Source of the DNA: Streptomyces sp. NBC_00464
GTDB lineage: Bacteria > Actinomycetota > Actinomycetes > Streptomycetales > Streptomycetaceae
DNA: 64,000 bases
Assembly (NCBI RefSeq): GCF_036013915.1
Contig: NZ_CP107899.1
Span: 868,001-932,000, forward strand
Direction of reading: 5' to 3'
A model generated the notes under the pieces. It searched no databases, was not told the DNA's origin, and worked only from the letters and a program-made list of their open reading frames with translations. Every line of letters begins with the position of its first letter. Within the stretch, counting starts at the first letter, position 1. Below, in pieces: positions 1-8,663 of the stretch. A program made the position numbers and the translations under genes.

Positions 1-1272
1 ATCGTCGAGGCGGCCGACGCGGACCAGATCGCGGCCGTGCTGCGGATCTGCCACGAGGCGGGCATCCCGGTCACCCCGTCCGCGGGCCGCTCCAACGTCA
101 CGGGGGCGGCGCTGCCCGTCTTCGGCGGGGTCGTCCTGGACGTGTGCGCGCTGAACGGGATCACCGGTTTCGACGCCGAGTCGAACGTGGTGGACGTCCA
201 GGCCGGCATGTTCGGCGACCTCTTCGAGAAGCAGCTCCAGGAGGAGTACGGCGTCACGACGGGCCACTGGCCGTCCGCGTTCGCCGTCTCCACGGTCGGC
301 GGCTGGATCGCCTGCCGCGGTGCGGGTCAGCTCTCGACGCGCTACGGCAAGATCGAGGACATGGTCGTGGGCGTGGACGTGATCCACGCGGACGGCACCC
401 GCGCCACGTACGGCGACTACGCCCGCGCGGCGGTCGGCCCGGACCTGCGCCAGCTGTTCATCGGCTCCGAGGGCACGCTCGGCGTCATCGTCTCGGCCCG
501 GCTGCGCGTCCACCCGCTGCCCGAGTACGCGAACGCGGTCGCGTTCGGCTTCGAGACCTTCGCCGAGGGCCTGGACGCCTGCCGCAAGATCATGCAGCGC
601 GGTGCGACCCCGGCTGTCCTGCGGCTGTACGACGCCCTGGAGTCGGGCACCCACTTCGGCCACCCGGAGACCAATCTTCTGCTGATCGCCGACGAGGGCG
701 ACCCGGCGATCGTGGACGCCTCGATCAAGGTGGCGGCCGAGGTCTGCTCCGCGTACGGCCCCGAGCTGGACTCCCAGGCCGTCTTCGAGCGCTGGCTGGA
801 CGAACGGATGATCGTCGGCAAGTCCGCCGACGGCTTCACGCCCGGCCCCGGCTTCGTCGCCGACACCCTGGAGATGGCGGCCTCCTGGGCCGACCTCCCG
901 GTGATCTACGACGAGGTCGTCGCCGCGATCCAGTCGGTGGAGGGCACCCTGGCGGCCTCGGCCCACCAGTCGCACGCGTACACCGACGGCGCCTGTGTCT
1001 ACTTCTCGCTGCGCGGCGAGGTGGCGCCCGAGTCGCGGCGCGACTGGTACCGCTCGGTGTGGGACGCGGCCAACGCCGTACTCATCAAGCACGCCGCGGC
1101 GCTCAGCCACCACCACGGCTGCGGACTGCTGCGCGGTCCCTACCTGGAGGAATCCCTGGGAGCGGGCTTCGCGACGTTCGTCGCGGTGAAGGCGGCCCTG
1201 GACCCGGCCGGCATTCTCAACCCTGGCAAACTGGGTCTTCCCAGCCGATTCGGTACGTCTCCGCTGAACTGA
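1..1272 (+). CDS. FAD-binding oxidase, alkyldihydroxyacetonephosphate synthase-like (5' partial)
   Basis: The reading frame is open from the first base, so the true start lies outside the window; 423 codons are visible. The N-terminal half carries FAD-binding type 4 (PCMH) features, including GAGQLSTRYGKIEDMVVG near residue 105, as in alkyl-DHAP synthases. Near the C-terminus it has the family's histidine run in SHHHGCGLLRGPYL and the usual ending LDPAGILNPGKLGL. Members oxidise or rearrange substrates with bound FAD. It is first of four tightly spaced genes (28 bp to the next), so it probably belongs to a glycerol-ether, polyol or related catabolic operon. The family call is firm; the substrate is unknown. 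Confidence 0.85.
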   Translation: MVEAADADQIAAVLRICHEAGIPVTPSAGRSNVTGAALPVFGGVVLDVCALNGITGFDAESNVVDVQAGMFGDLFEKQLQEEYGVTTGHWPSAFAVSTVGGWIACRGAGQLSTRYGKIEDMVVGVDVIHADGTRATYGDYARAAVGPDLRQLFIGSEGTLGVIVSARLRVHPLPEYANAVAFGFETFAEGLDACRKIMQRGATPAVLRLYDALESGTHFGHPETNLLLIADEGDPAIVDASIKVAAEVCSAYGPELDSQAVFERWLDERMIVGKSADGFTPGPGFVADTLEMAASWADLPVIYDEVVAAIQSVEGTLAASAHQSHAYTDGACVYFSLRGEVAPESRRDWYRSVWDAANAVLIKHAAALSHHHGCGLLRGPYLEESLGAGFATFVAVKAALDPAGILNPGKLGLPSRFGTSPLN

Positions 1273-1300
1273 CCCAGCACTCTTCCAGGCAGGTTTTGCC

Positions 1301-1960
1301 ATGCCCCCTTCCCCGTCCCGCTCCGGCGCCCCGCTCGATCCGCGGCTCACTTCGGCGTTCGCCGAGGTGCCCGTCATCGCGTCGGTCGTCGGCACCCAGC
1401 CGCTGCGGCAGTTCCTGACCGCACCGGCCAAGGTGTGCATCCTCGCTTCGTTCGCGGTGGGGCAGCTGCCCCAGGTCGTGCCGGCGCTGGGGCGGGCGGG
1501 GAAGCTCGTGTTCGTGAACGTGGACAGCAGCCCCGGTCTCGCGCAGGACCGGGGCGCGCTGGAGTTCATCAAGAACATGGGCGCCCACGGCGTGGTCAGC
1601 ACCCGGCTCTCGCTCATAGAGAAGGGCCGCCCGCTCGGCCTGCTGACGATGATGAAGGTGTTCGTCACCGACCGGTCCAATCTGCGCCGCTCCACGGACG
1701 CGATCGCGCGCGGGGCGCCGGACCTGGTCGAGATCATGCCCGCCCCGATCATCGCCCGGATGAGCGCGCAGGCCCAGCGCGCGATGTCCCCGTCGGTGGC
1801 CGCGGGATTCGTGGAGTCCCCCGCGGACGTGGCGCTCGCCCTGGCCCTCGGGTCGGCCGCGGCCGCCACGTCCGACCCCCGCCTCTGGCATCTGCGCCGC
1901 GACCAGCTGCCGCCGGTCCCGCCGGCCGCACTCAAGAGGCCAGTCCCACCCCAGGAGTAG
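1301..1960 (+). CDS. GlpP-family (glycerol-3-phosphate responsive antiterminator) protein
   Basis: 219 residues with a TIM-barrel-type pattern matching the GlpP family: VPVIASV at residue 24, VFVNVDSSPGLAQD near 70, GVVSTRLSLIEK and a late DLVEIMPAPII strand. In Bacillus, GlpP binds glycerol-3-phosphate and lets transcription read through the glpD leader. Here the gene sits second in a catabolic operon, 7 bp before the next gene, and no hairpin leader is visible beside it. It could be an RNA-binding antiterminator acting elsewhere or a metabolite sensor. About 30 extra C-terminal residues exceed the usual length. Start ATG; no strong Shine-Dalgarno sequence is obvious. Confidence 0.75.
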   Translation: MPPSPSRSGAPLDPRLTSAFAEVPVIASVVGTQPLRQFLTAPAKVCILASFAVGQLPQVVPALGRAGKLVFVNVDSSPGLAQDRGALEFIKNMGAHGVVSTRLSLIEKGRPLGLLTMMKVFVTDRSNLRRSTDAIARGAPDLVEIMPAPIIARMSAQAQRAMSPSVAAGFVESPADVALALALGSAAAATSDPRLWHLRRDQLPPVPPAALKRPVPPQE

Positions 1961-1967
1961 TACCGAC

Positions 1968-2270
1968 GTGACATACGTAGTCGTAGCCCGCTACCGCACG
2001 AACCCCGGCGAGCAGGACACGGTCCTGCCGCTCCTCGACGCCATGGCCGCCGCTTCCCGCCAGGAGCCCGGCAACCTCGCCTACCGGGTCCATCAGGGCA
2101 CCGAGGACCCTCGGGCGGTCGTGCTCTACGAGGAGTACGCGACCGAGGCCGACTTCACCGCGCACTGCGCGACCCCGCACTTCCAGGAGATCGTTCTCGG
2201 CAAGGTCGTCCCGCTCCTGGAGAGCCGCGACGTCCTGCGCTGCACCCCCCGCGACGAGGTGACCGCGTGA
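1968..2270 (+). CDS. ABM-superfamily monooxygenase or isomerase
   Basis: A 100-residue alpha/beta ferredoxin-like barrel protein of the antibiotic biosynthesis monooxygenase family. Typical signs are the opening strand TYVVVARYRTNPGE, EPGNLAYRVHQ in the middle, VVLYEEYATEADFTAH, and a final helix ending in the partner strand. Such proteins are small cofactor-free oxygenases or quinol-handling enzymes. I use the GTG start at 1968, 7 bp after the previous stop. Its stop codon overlaps the GTG of the following alcohol dehydrogenase by 4 bp, so the two are translationally coupled. Substrate unknown. Confidence 0.8.
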   Translation: MTYVVVARYRTNPGEQDTVLPLLDAMAAASRQEPGNLAYRVHQGTEDPRAVVLYEEYATEADFTAHCATPHFQEIVLGKVVPLLESRDVLRCTPRDEVTA

Positions 2271-3406
2271 GGACCCGGTCCGTGGTCCTGCGCGGAATAT
2301 CGACGGCCCGGCCCTACACGCAGACCCGTCCGGTCGAGGTGGAGGAACTGAACCTCGGCGCCCCGCGCGAGGGGGAGGTCCTGGTCCGGGTCGCTGCCGC
2401 GTCCCTGTGCCACTCGGACCTCTCGGTCGTCAACGGCGACCGGATCCGGCCGCTCCCCATGGCCCTGGGCCACGAGGCGGTCGGCGTGGTCGAGGAGACC
2501 GGGCCCGGCGTCCACCGGATCTCCCCCGGCGACCATGTCGCCCTGGTCTTCGTACCGAGCTGCGGCTTCTGCGCCGACTGCGCGGCGGGCCGCCCGGCGC
2601 TGTGCGCGGCAGCCGCCGCGGCGAACGGATCCGGCGCCCTGCTGCACGGCCCCTCCCTCCTCACCGACGCCTCCGGCGCCACGGTCCACCACCAGCTGGG
2701 CGTCTCCGCGTTCTCCTCGTACGCGGTGGTGGCCCAGGAGTCCGTGGTCCCGATCCCCCGCGACATCCCGTTCACCGTGGCCTCGATGTTCGGCTGCGCG
2801 GTACTGACGGGCGCCGGCGCGGTCATCAACACGGCCGCCCTGCGCCCCGGGCAGTCGGCCGTGGTCTACGGGCTGGGCGGCGTGGGCCTGTCGGCGGTGC
2901 TCGGAGCACGGGCCGCCGGCGCGTACCCGATCGTCGCCGTCGACCCGGTCCCGGAGAAACGCGCACTGGCCCTGCGCCTGGGCGCTACACACACGTACGC
3001 CCCCGACGAGGCACTCGGCGCGATCCGCGAACTGACCTCCGGCGGGGCCGAGGTGGCGGTGGAGGCCGTGGGCAGCCCGAAGGTCATGGCGGAGTGCCTG
3101 GCCGCCGTGGCCCGCGGCGGCAAGGTCGTCTCGGTGGGCCTGCCCGCCCCCGACCGCGTCCTGGAGGTCCCGGCCCTGGCCTTCGCGGGCGAGGGCAAGT
3201 CCCTGCTGGGCTCGTACATGGGCGACGCGGTCCCGCGCCGCGACATCCCCCGGTTCCTGGACCTGTGGCGGGCGGGGCTGATGCCGGTGGAGGAGATGCA
3301 CACGGGGACGCTGGCCCTGGACGAGGTCAACCATGCGATGGAGGAGCTGGCGTCGGGGCGGGCGATCCGTCAGGTGCTCGACACGTCGGGGCTGCTGGAG
3401 TCCTGA
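2267..3406 (+). CDS. Zinc-dependent alcohol dehydrogenase (MDR family)
   Basis: 379 residues of a medium-chain dehydrogenase. Catalytic zinc ligands are visible as C48 (LCHSD) and H69-E70 (GHE). The structural zinc lobe has C99, C102, C105 and C113. The nucleotide-binding turn is YGLGGVGLSAV near residue 205, with an acidic residue after the second strand (VAVDP) favouring NAD. The GTG start overlaps the upstream ABM gene by 4 bp. It closes the four-gene operon and is followed at once by a strong hairpin terminator. It likely interconverts an alcohol and aldehyde within that pathway; the substrate is not predictable. Confidence 0.9.
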   Translation: MRTRSVVLRGISTARPYTQTRPVEVEELNLGAPREGEVLVRVAAASLCHSDLSVVNGDRIRPLPMALGHEAVGVVEETGPGVHRISPGDHVALVFVPSCGFCADCAAGRPALCAAAAAANGSGALLHGPSLLTDASGATVHHQLGVSAFSSYAVVAQESVVPIPRDIPFTVASMFGCAVLTGAGAVINTAALRPGQSAVVYGLGGVGLSAVLGARAAGAYPIVAVDPVPEKRALALRLGATHTYAPDEALGAIRELTSGGAEVAVEAVGSPKVMAECLAAVARGGKVVSVGLPAPDRVLEVPALAFAGEGKSLLGSYMGDAVPRRDIPRFLDLWRAGLMPVEEMHTGTLALDEVNHAMEELASGRAIRQVLDTSGLLES

Positions 3407-3417
3407 GCGCCCTGCCG

Positions 3418-3445
3418 GAGGCGCCCGCCGCCCGGCGGGCGCCTC
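3418..3445. terminator. Bidirectional hairpin terminator
   Basis: Perfect 12-bp arms (GAGGCGCCCGCC and its complement) around a 4-nt loop. It lies 12 bp after the alcohol dehydrogenase stop and touches the stop of the converging SnoaL-like gene, so it can serve both strands. Confidence 0.8.
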
Positions 3446-3848
3446 ACGAGGCGCTGAGGGGTGTGCGCCGGGCGATGACCTTGCGGTAGCTGATGCGCCA
3501 GCCCCGCTCGCCCCGCACGACGGTGTCCTCGTACGTCACGCTGCCGCACGTGCCGTCCGCGTTGACACCGATGCCCTTGGACCGGGCGCCGATCCGCCCG
3601 TCACCGAGGTCGGTGAGCACGATGTTCGTGACGTGGTGCCCGACCGGGTTGAGCGCGCCCATGGCGAGCGCCGCGTCCCGGAAGGCGTCCACCCCGATCA
3701 GTGAGCCGTGCCCGAGGTTCGTGATGTCGTAGACGATGTCGTCGGTGAACAGCTCGTCCAGCCGGTCGAGTTCGCCGTCGTCGACCAGATGTCCGTGCAG
3801 GGCGATCAGTTCCATGACCGCCAGGCGGTCAACTGCTTCCAGTGCCAT
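3444..3848 (-). CDS. SnoaL/NTF2-like domain protein
   Basis: 134 residues forming one cone-shaped SnoaL-like domain: N-terminal helices with VMELIALHGHLVDDGELDRL, then the strand set ending YEDTVVRGERGWRISYRKV. Members are small isomerases, dehydratases or ligand-binding proteins. The ATG has a good ribosome site (GAAGGGA, 5 bp away). It converges on the alcohol dehydrogenase operon. The downstream minus-strand order suggests co-transcription with the DHFR-like gene just upstream (50 bp). Function not predictable. Confidence 0.75.
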   Translation of the reverse strand: MALEAVDRLAVMELIALHGHLVDDGELDRLDELFTDDIVYDITNLGHGSLIGVDAFRDAALAMGALNPVGHHVTNIVLTDLGDGRIGARSKGIGVNADGTCGSVTYEDTVVRGERGWRISYRKVIARRTPLSAS

Positions 3849-3898
3849 GTGCTTCCCTTCGCCGGTCCGGACCGGCCACGACCGTACGTCCTCGACGG

Positions 3899-4477
3899 TC
3901 AGTCCCGCGACGGCGTTTCGGCACGCTCGTACCGCAACTCCACGACCCCGCTGCCGAAGGTCCGGGTTCCCGCGAGCCGGAGCGCGGTCATGGTGTCCGT
4001 CGACGGGAACATGGACCTGCCCCGGCCGATGAGGACCGGGTGGACGTACACCCAGTACTCGTCGATCAGATCGAGCGCGGCGAAGGACGCTGCGAGGTCG
4101 GCGCCGCCGAGCCCCAGGTCGCCGCCGGGCTGCTCCTTCAGCGCCATGACCTCGTCGCGCACGACGTCGTGCACGACCGTGGTGTTCCAGTCCGCCCGCT
4201 CCAGCGTCCGGGAGTAGACGTACTTCGGCATGTTCCGCCAGATGACGGCGAAGTCGGCCATCGGCCCGGCGTTGGCCGGGTCCTGGTCCGCGGTGGGCCA
4301 GAAGTCCGCCATCAGCTCATGGACGACCCGGCCGTGCAGGAACCCGCCCATGCCGGCGATCCGCTCGTTGAAGTAGCGGTGCAGTTCCTCGTCGACCCGG
4401 TGCCAACTGATGTCACGGTCCGGTCCCTCGAAGAAACCGTCGAGGGAAATGGACATGGAGTAGATGATCTTTCTCAT
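3899..4477 (-). CDS. Dihydrofolate reductase-family (RibD C-terminal-like) protein
   Basis: 192 residues from ATG 4477, the start of MRKIIYSMSISLDGFFEGP, which is the family's classic opening strand. Further marks are GGFLHGRVVHELMADFWP near 45, KYVYSRTLERADW near 85, and GLGGADLAASFAALDLIDEY near 120. This lineage is common in Streptomyces and uses NADPH, but most members are not true folate enzymes. An upstream ATG at 4492 is less likely because homologues begin with M-R-K. Divergent from the nucleotidyltransferase at 4658. Confidence 0.8.
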   Translation of the reverse strand: MRKIIYSMSISLDGFFEGPDRDISWHRVDEELHRYFNERIAGMGGFLHGRVVHELMADFWPTADQDPANAGPMADFAVIWRNMPKYVYSRTLERADWNTTVVHDVVRDEVMALKEQPGGDLGLGGADLAASFAALDLIDEYWVYVHPVLIGRGRSMFPSTDTMTALRLAGTRTFGSGVVELRYERAETPSRD

Positions 4478-4657
4478 CGCGAACCTCACCAAGAAGCATC
4501 AGGGACGGGGCTGCGGAACGAACCCGACCATACCCGGCAGCGGTGCGCGGACACGGGAACTCGGAGAAGCGCTTGACGAACGGCGGGCGTGCCCCGTAGG
4601 AGTCGGGGATGGCGCGGCACCCGGAGCCGCCCGGACCTGCCCCGAGGAGTTACGCAC

Positions 4658-5728
4658 GTGAGAGTCGGAGCGGCACGCGCCGCCGCAGTCCGCTGGGTGG
4701 CCGACCACGCCCGCTCCGCCCCCGGATACAGAGGGGCGTACTTCAGCGGGTCGACGGTCGGCCGGGCGGACGACGCCGAACTGGCGCCCTCGTCGGACGT
4801 CGACGTCATGGTCGTCACGGAAGAGGACGCCCCGCCCGCGAAGCCCGGCAAACTCCGTTACGAGGGTGCCCTGTTGGAGATCACCTACGTGCCGTGGGCC
4901 GAGCTCCGCGATCCGGGGACCGCGCTCTCCTCGTACCATCTCGCCGGCAGCTTCCGCACGGACACGGTCATCGACGATCCCACCGGCGGGCTGCGCGCCC
5001 TGTACGCGGACGTCTCGCCGCGATTCGCCGAGCTGCCCTGGGTCCGGCGACGCTGCCTGGACGCACGGCAGCGCGTCGAGGGCCGCCTCGCCGCGTTCGA
5101 TGCCGCCGCCCCCTTTCACGAGCAGGTGCCGGCCTGGATGTTCCCCACCGGAGTCACCACGCACGTCCTGCTGGTCGCCGCCCTGCGCAATCCCACCGTC
5201 CGGCTGCGCTACCGGGCCGCGCGCGAGGTCCTCACCGCGTACGGGCAGCCGGAGCTCCATCCGGAGCTGCTGGGGCTTCTCGGCTGCGCCGACGTGTCCG
5301 CGGAGCGGGTGCGGCACCATGTGGCCGAGCTGACGCGCACGTTCGATGCCACGGTCCCGGTGGCCCGCACCCCGTTCTTCTTCAGCAGCGACCTCACCGA
5401 GCGGGCGCGCCCCATCGCCGTCGACGGCAGTCTGGAGCTGATCGACCGGGGCGAGCACCGCGAGGCGGTCTTCTGGATCGTCGCGACGCTCGCCCGCTGC
5501 CACACGGTGCTGACCGTGGACGACCCCGCGCTGCACGCCGAAAGGCTCCCGGCGTTCCGGGCGGCGGTGGCCGACCTGACCGGGATCACCGGTACCGCCG
5601 ATCTGCTGGAGCGGCGCGACGAGGTCCTTCGATTCCTGCCCCGGCTGGACGAGGCCGTGGAGAAGGTTCTGGCGGCCAACCCGGACATCACCGGACAGCG
5701 CCCACTGCCGCCGCGACGCCCGCTCTGA
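4658..5728 (+). CDS. Nucleotidyltransferase-domain protein (Pol-beta superfamily)
   Basis: 356 residues. The nucleotidyltransferase signature appears near residue 25 as FSGSTVGR, followed by SSDVDVMVV, where the two Asp residues would bind metal. The rest is helical with no second domain I recognise. I chose GTG 4658 because GAGGAG lies 8 bp upstream; the longer frame from 4589 is low-quality sequence. Members include aminoglycoside-modifying enzymes and tRNA- or protein-modifying transferases. No antibiotic-specific motif is clear, so the substrate is open. The MFS exporter behind it starts only 135 bp later. Confidence 0.75.
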   Translation: MRVGAARAAAVRWVADHARSAPGYRGAYFSGSTVGRADDAELAPSSDVDVMVVTEEDAPPAKPGKLRYEGALLEITYVPWAELRDPGTALSSYHLAGSFRTDTVIDDPTGGLRALYADVSPRFAELPWVRRRCLDARQRVEGRLAAFDAAAPFHEQVPAWMFPTGVTTHVLLVAALRNPTVRLRYRAAREVLTAYGQPELHPELLGLLGCADVSAERVRHHVAELTRTFDATVPVARTPFFFSSDLTERARPIAVDGSLELIDRGEHREAVFWIVATLARCHTVLTVDDPALHAERLPAFRAAVADLTGITGTADLLERRDEVLRFLPRLDEAVEKVLAANPDITGQRPLPPRRPL

Positions 5729-5858
5729 TAATTTGCCCGCATGTCATCTCCTCGTGCGTAGGACCCCGCGCTGACCGCACCCGTCGTCATGGGTGCGGCA
5801 CTCCGGTGTCCCCGCATGCCCGCAGCGCCGGTTCTCCGCGCTGCCCTCACGAGGAATG
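5727..5858 (+). promoter_or_regulatory. Possible leader-peptide/hairpin attenuator before the MFS gene
   Basis: A -10-like GATAAT (5727-5732) overlaps the preceding stop codon. A 6-codon ORF, MSSPRA, runs 5741-5761 with no ribosome site and would be near-leaderless. Next come a perfect 8-bp hairpin at 5775-5798 (CCGCACCC arms, 8-nt loop) and a 7-bp hairpin at 5822-5844 (GCAGCGC arms). The second ends just before the MFS ribosome site GAGGA at 5851. The arrangement resembles antibiotic-responsive attenuators, but this is inference. Confidence 0.45.
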
Positions 5859-5863
5859 TCATC

Positions 5864-7126
5864 GTGCTCACGTCTTCTCCCGCGCCCTCGCGCGCGCCCT
5901 CGTACGCCGCCGTGCTCCGAACCCCCCATGCCGCGCGCCCTTTCGCCGCCGCATGCCTGGGGCGGCTGTCGTACGGCGTCGCGCCCCTCTCCCTCCTGCT
6001 CGCGCTCAAGGACGCCACCGGTTCGTACTCCGTGGCCGGAGGCGCCATGGCCCTGTTCGGGGTCGCGAGCGTCTCCCTCTCCCCCGCCCGTGCGGCCCTG
6101 ATCGACCGGTACGGGCCTCGCAGGGTCCTGCCGCCCATGGCGGGGCTGTACGCGGCGCTGCTCGCCCTGATCGCCCTGGCCACCTGGAATCCCGGCGCCC
6201 CGGCGCTCCTCCTGGGCGGGCTCGCCACTGCGGCGGGCGCCTGCACCCCGCCGCTCGGTCCGGTGATGCGGGCGCTGTGGAGCAGCCTCGTCCCCGACCG
6301 GGAGCTGTTGCAGCGCGCGTACAGCCTGGACGGGGTCGCCGAGGAACTGATGTACGTCACCGCCCCGTTGCTGGTGGGGATCGTGGTGACGTTCACGGTG
6401 CCGGCGGCCGGCGTGCTGGCCGGTGCGGTGCTCGTGTTCGTGGGGGCGTCGGCACTCGTGTCGTCCCCCGCGGTGTCCCGCACGCGTAAGGCACGGCCCG
6501 TGACCGACGCGCCTGCCGTGCCCCGGCTGCGGTTGCGCGGCATCGTCGCGCTGCGGCACGCGGTGCTGGTGACGGCGGCCGTGGGGCTGTGCCTCGGGGC
6601 GCTCGATCTGCTGGTGGTGGCCTTCACCGAGCGGCTCCATCAGGCGGCGGCCGTGTCCTGGGTACTGGCCGCGCTCTCGGCCGGGAGCGCCGTCGGCGGT
6701 CTGGCCTACGGGGCGGTCCGGTGGAAGTCGTCTGGCGGGGTGCGACTGCCGGTGGTGGCCGCCGCGCTGGGTGCGGCGCTGATGGTGGCCGGGGTTTCGC
6801 CGCATCTGTATGTGCTGGTCGCCGTCGCCGCGGTCGCCGGGCTCTTCGTCACCCCGGCGCTCACGACCGCGTATCTGATCGCCGACGAGTCCGTGGACGC
6901 CGACCGGCGCACGCAGGCGGGTGCCTGGGTGAACACCGCGTTCAACGCCGGGTCCTCGGGCGGTACGGCGGCGGTCGGTCTGCTCGTCGACCGGTTGCCG
7001 CTCGCCCTGTGCTTCGCGCTGGCGGCGGCCCCGGCGCTGGTGTGCGCGGCGGCTGTGGCGTACGCCGGGGCCCGCCGCTCCCGGACCACGGGAACGGCGG
7101 CCCCGGACGTGGTCAGCGGAGCTTGA
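5864..7126 (+). CDS. MFS transporter
   Basis: 420 residues with about 12 hydrophobic segments and the MFS loop RYGPRRVLPP after the second helix. The N-terminal half holds GRLSYGVAPLSLLLAL; the C-terminal half repeats the fold after a basic linker near residue 210. The GTG start at 5864 is preferred over upstream ATGs because GAGGA lies 8 bp before it. Likely a proton-driven exporter of small molecules. The possible attenuator upstream suggests drug induction. It converges with the SDR gene, the two overlapping by 14 bp. Confidence 0.85.
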   Translation: MLTSSPAPSRAPSYAAVLRTPHAARPFAAACLGRLSYGVAPLSLLLALKDATGSYSVAGGAMALFGVASVSLSPARAALIDRYGPRRVLPPMAGLYAALLALIALATWNPGAPALLLGGLATAAGACTPPLGPVMRALWSSLVPDRELLQRAYSLDGVAEELMYVTAPLLVGIVVTFTVPAAGVLAGAVLVFVGASALVSSPAVSRTRKARPVTDAPAVPRLRLRGIVALRHAVLVTAAVGLCLGALDLLVVAFTERLHQAAAVSWVLAALSAGSAVGGLAYGAVRWKSSGGVRLPVVAAALGAALMVAGVSPHLYVLVAVAAVAGLFVTPALTTAYLIADESVDADRRTQAGAWVNTAFNAGSSGGTAAVGLLVDRLPLALCFALAAAPALVCAAAVAYAGARRSRTTGTAAPDVVSGA

Positions 7127-7856
7127 TCGCGCCGCCGTCCGCCATCAGGGTCTGGCCGGTGATGTAACGGGCGTCGTCGCTCGCCAGGAACGCGATGACG
7201 GGGGCGACGTCCGTGCGCGGGTCGCCGAAGCGGCCGAGCGGGACCTTGGCGGCGGAGAGGGCGTACTGCTCGGGGTTGGCCTCGGCCCAGGCGGCGACGC
7301 CCGCGGTCTTCGCCATGGGCGCGACGACGTTGACCCGGATCTGGTCGGCCGCCCACTCGTTGGCGACGACCCGGCTCAGTCCGCGGATCGCCTCCTTCGC
7401 CGCGGCGTACGACGCCTGGTTCGGCTGACCGTCGATGCCGGCGCCCGAACCGAAGTTGATCACCGAGCCCCGGCTGCTGCGGAGCTCGGGGTACGCGGCG
7501 AGCATGAAGTTGCGAGTGGCGAAGAGGCCGGAGTCCATGGCCAGCTTCCAGTCGTCCTCGGTCTGCTCGGTGAAGGGCCGTACGCGTGAGGCGCTGGCGT
7601 TGTTCACCAGGATGTCCAGCCCGCCGAAGCGCTCGACGGCGGTGGCCACCGCCAGATCGGCGACCGCCCGGTCGGAGACGTCGCCCCGGAGGAACGCCAC
7701 CGCGTCGCCGAGGTCGGCCACGAGCGCGTCCCCCGCCTCCTGCTGGAGATCGACGACCACGACCCGGGCGCCCCGCTCGACGAAGACCCGGGTGACGGCC
7801 TCGCCGATGCCCGAGGCTCCTCCGGTGACGACGGCGACCTTGTTCTCCAGTGTCAT
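7113..7856 (-). CDS. SDR family oxidoreductase
   Basis: 247 residues from ATG 7856 (MTLENKVAVVTGGASGIGEA). The Rossmann motif TGGASGIG at 11, NNAS at about 89, an active-site Ser in NFGSGAG and the YAAAK catalytic pair near 156 are all present. The C-terminal ITGQTLMADGG is typical of classical SDRs such as 3-oxoacyl-ACP-reductase-like enzymes. An Asp in VVVDLQ after the second strand favours NAD(H). A long perfect palindrome lies 60 bp upstream and probably controls it. No cognate regulator gene is adjacent. Substrate unknown. Confidence 0.9.
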   Translation of the reverse strand: MTLENKVAVVTGGASGIGEAVTRVFVERGARVVVVDLQQEAGDALVADLGDAVAFLRGDVSDRAVADLAVATAVERFGGLDILVNNASASRVRPFTEQTEDDWKLAMDSGLFATRNFMLAAYPELRSSRGSVINFGSGAGIDGQPNQASYAAAKEAIRGLSRVVANEWAADQIRVNVVAPMAKTAGVAAWAEANPEQYALSAAKVPLGRFGDPRTDVAPVIAFLASDDARYITGQTLMADGGAIKLR

Positions 7857-7915
7857 TGCGCTGTACCTCCGACTCGCTGTGTCCGGCGCGGCTCCCCCGT
7901 ACCGCACCCTCTCCA

Positions 7916-7944
7916 TGCACCATACATTTCGTATGTATGGTGCA
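7916..7944. promoter_or_regulatory. 29-bp operator-like palindrome upstream of the SDR gene
   Basis: Perfect 12-bp arms TGCACCATACAT and ATGTATGGTGCA around ttcgt. It begins 60 bp upstream of the SDR start and ends 3 bp from the ureD stop. The AT-rich core and dyad look like a TetR- or GntR-type operator. It contains a TATGGT that could be the SDR -10 box. Secondary use as a ureD terminator is possible. Confidence 0.65.
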
Positions 7945-7946
7945 CA

Positions 7947-8663
7947 TCAGGGGGTGAGCCAGGACTCCCAGACCGCGGTCAGCTCCGCCTCGACGGCCGG
8001 GGCGACCGTGTCCAGCAGCCGCACCTGCGCACCCGGCCCCGCCAGGTCGGCGCGACAGGGGTGCGGCGGACCCGCCGGGGTCGCGCCGAGTGCCGTGACG
8101 GCGCCGATGACGCGGTGAGGGCCGAGAAGGCCGGGCAGCTCGCGCAGCTCCGGGTCGGTCAGATCGAGGTCCTCGACGAGGAGCTCGCGTCCGTCGTACG
8201 TCACCCGGGTCGTGGCCCGCAGGCTCCCGCCGCGTTCGCCGGAGCGGCCGAGTACCAGGGTGTCGCGCCACAGCATCCGGGCCCCGGCGGCGAGTCGCGC
8301 ATCCATCGTCCGGACGACGTCCGCTCCATCGGAGACGACGAACGGCAGGCCGTGCCACAGGAGTTCGCCGCCCTCGGCGATGTCGACGCGGGCCCGCCAG
8401 CGGGAGCTGCCGCCGCGATGGTCGTAGGCGACGAGACCGGCCGGCTCCACGAGCTCCAGGCGCGCGCCCGGACCGACGGAGATCCGCAGCCCGAGGTCGT
8501 CACCGGCCAGCAGCCCGGCCCGGGTGCCGACCAGGGCGATCCGTATCCGGTCGGACTCCGGCATCAGGGGGCGGGGCGCGAGGAACGCGCCGGGCCGCAG
8601 CTCGCGCGCCAGATGGCGGCCCGAGGTGTCGCGTTCGACGGCGACGACAACCGGTTCGTTCAC
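7947..8663 (-). CDS. ureD: Urease accessory protein UreD
   Basis: 238 residues from GTG 8663 ([12 protein letters not shown]), overlapping the ureG stop by 4 bp. Family features: [26 protein letters not shown] near 70, [19 protein letters not shown] near 110, and [16 protein letters not shown]. UreD forms the scaffold that, with UreF and UreG, delivers nickel and CO2 to apo-urease. It is last in the urease operon. The longer upstream frame is antisense noise from ureG. Confidence 0.9.
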   Translation of the reverse strand: MNEPVVVAVERDTSGRHLARELRPGAFLAPRPLMPESDRIRIALVGTRAGLLAGDDLGLRISVGPGARLELVEPAGLVAYDHRGGSSRWRARVDIAEGGELLWHGLPFVVSDGADVVRTMDARLAAGARMLWRDTLVLGRSGERGGSLRATTRVTYDGRELLVEDLDLTDPELRELPGLLGPHRVIGAVTALGATPAGPPHPCRADLAGPGAQVRLLDTVAPAVEAELTAVWESWLTP

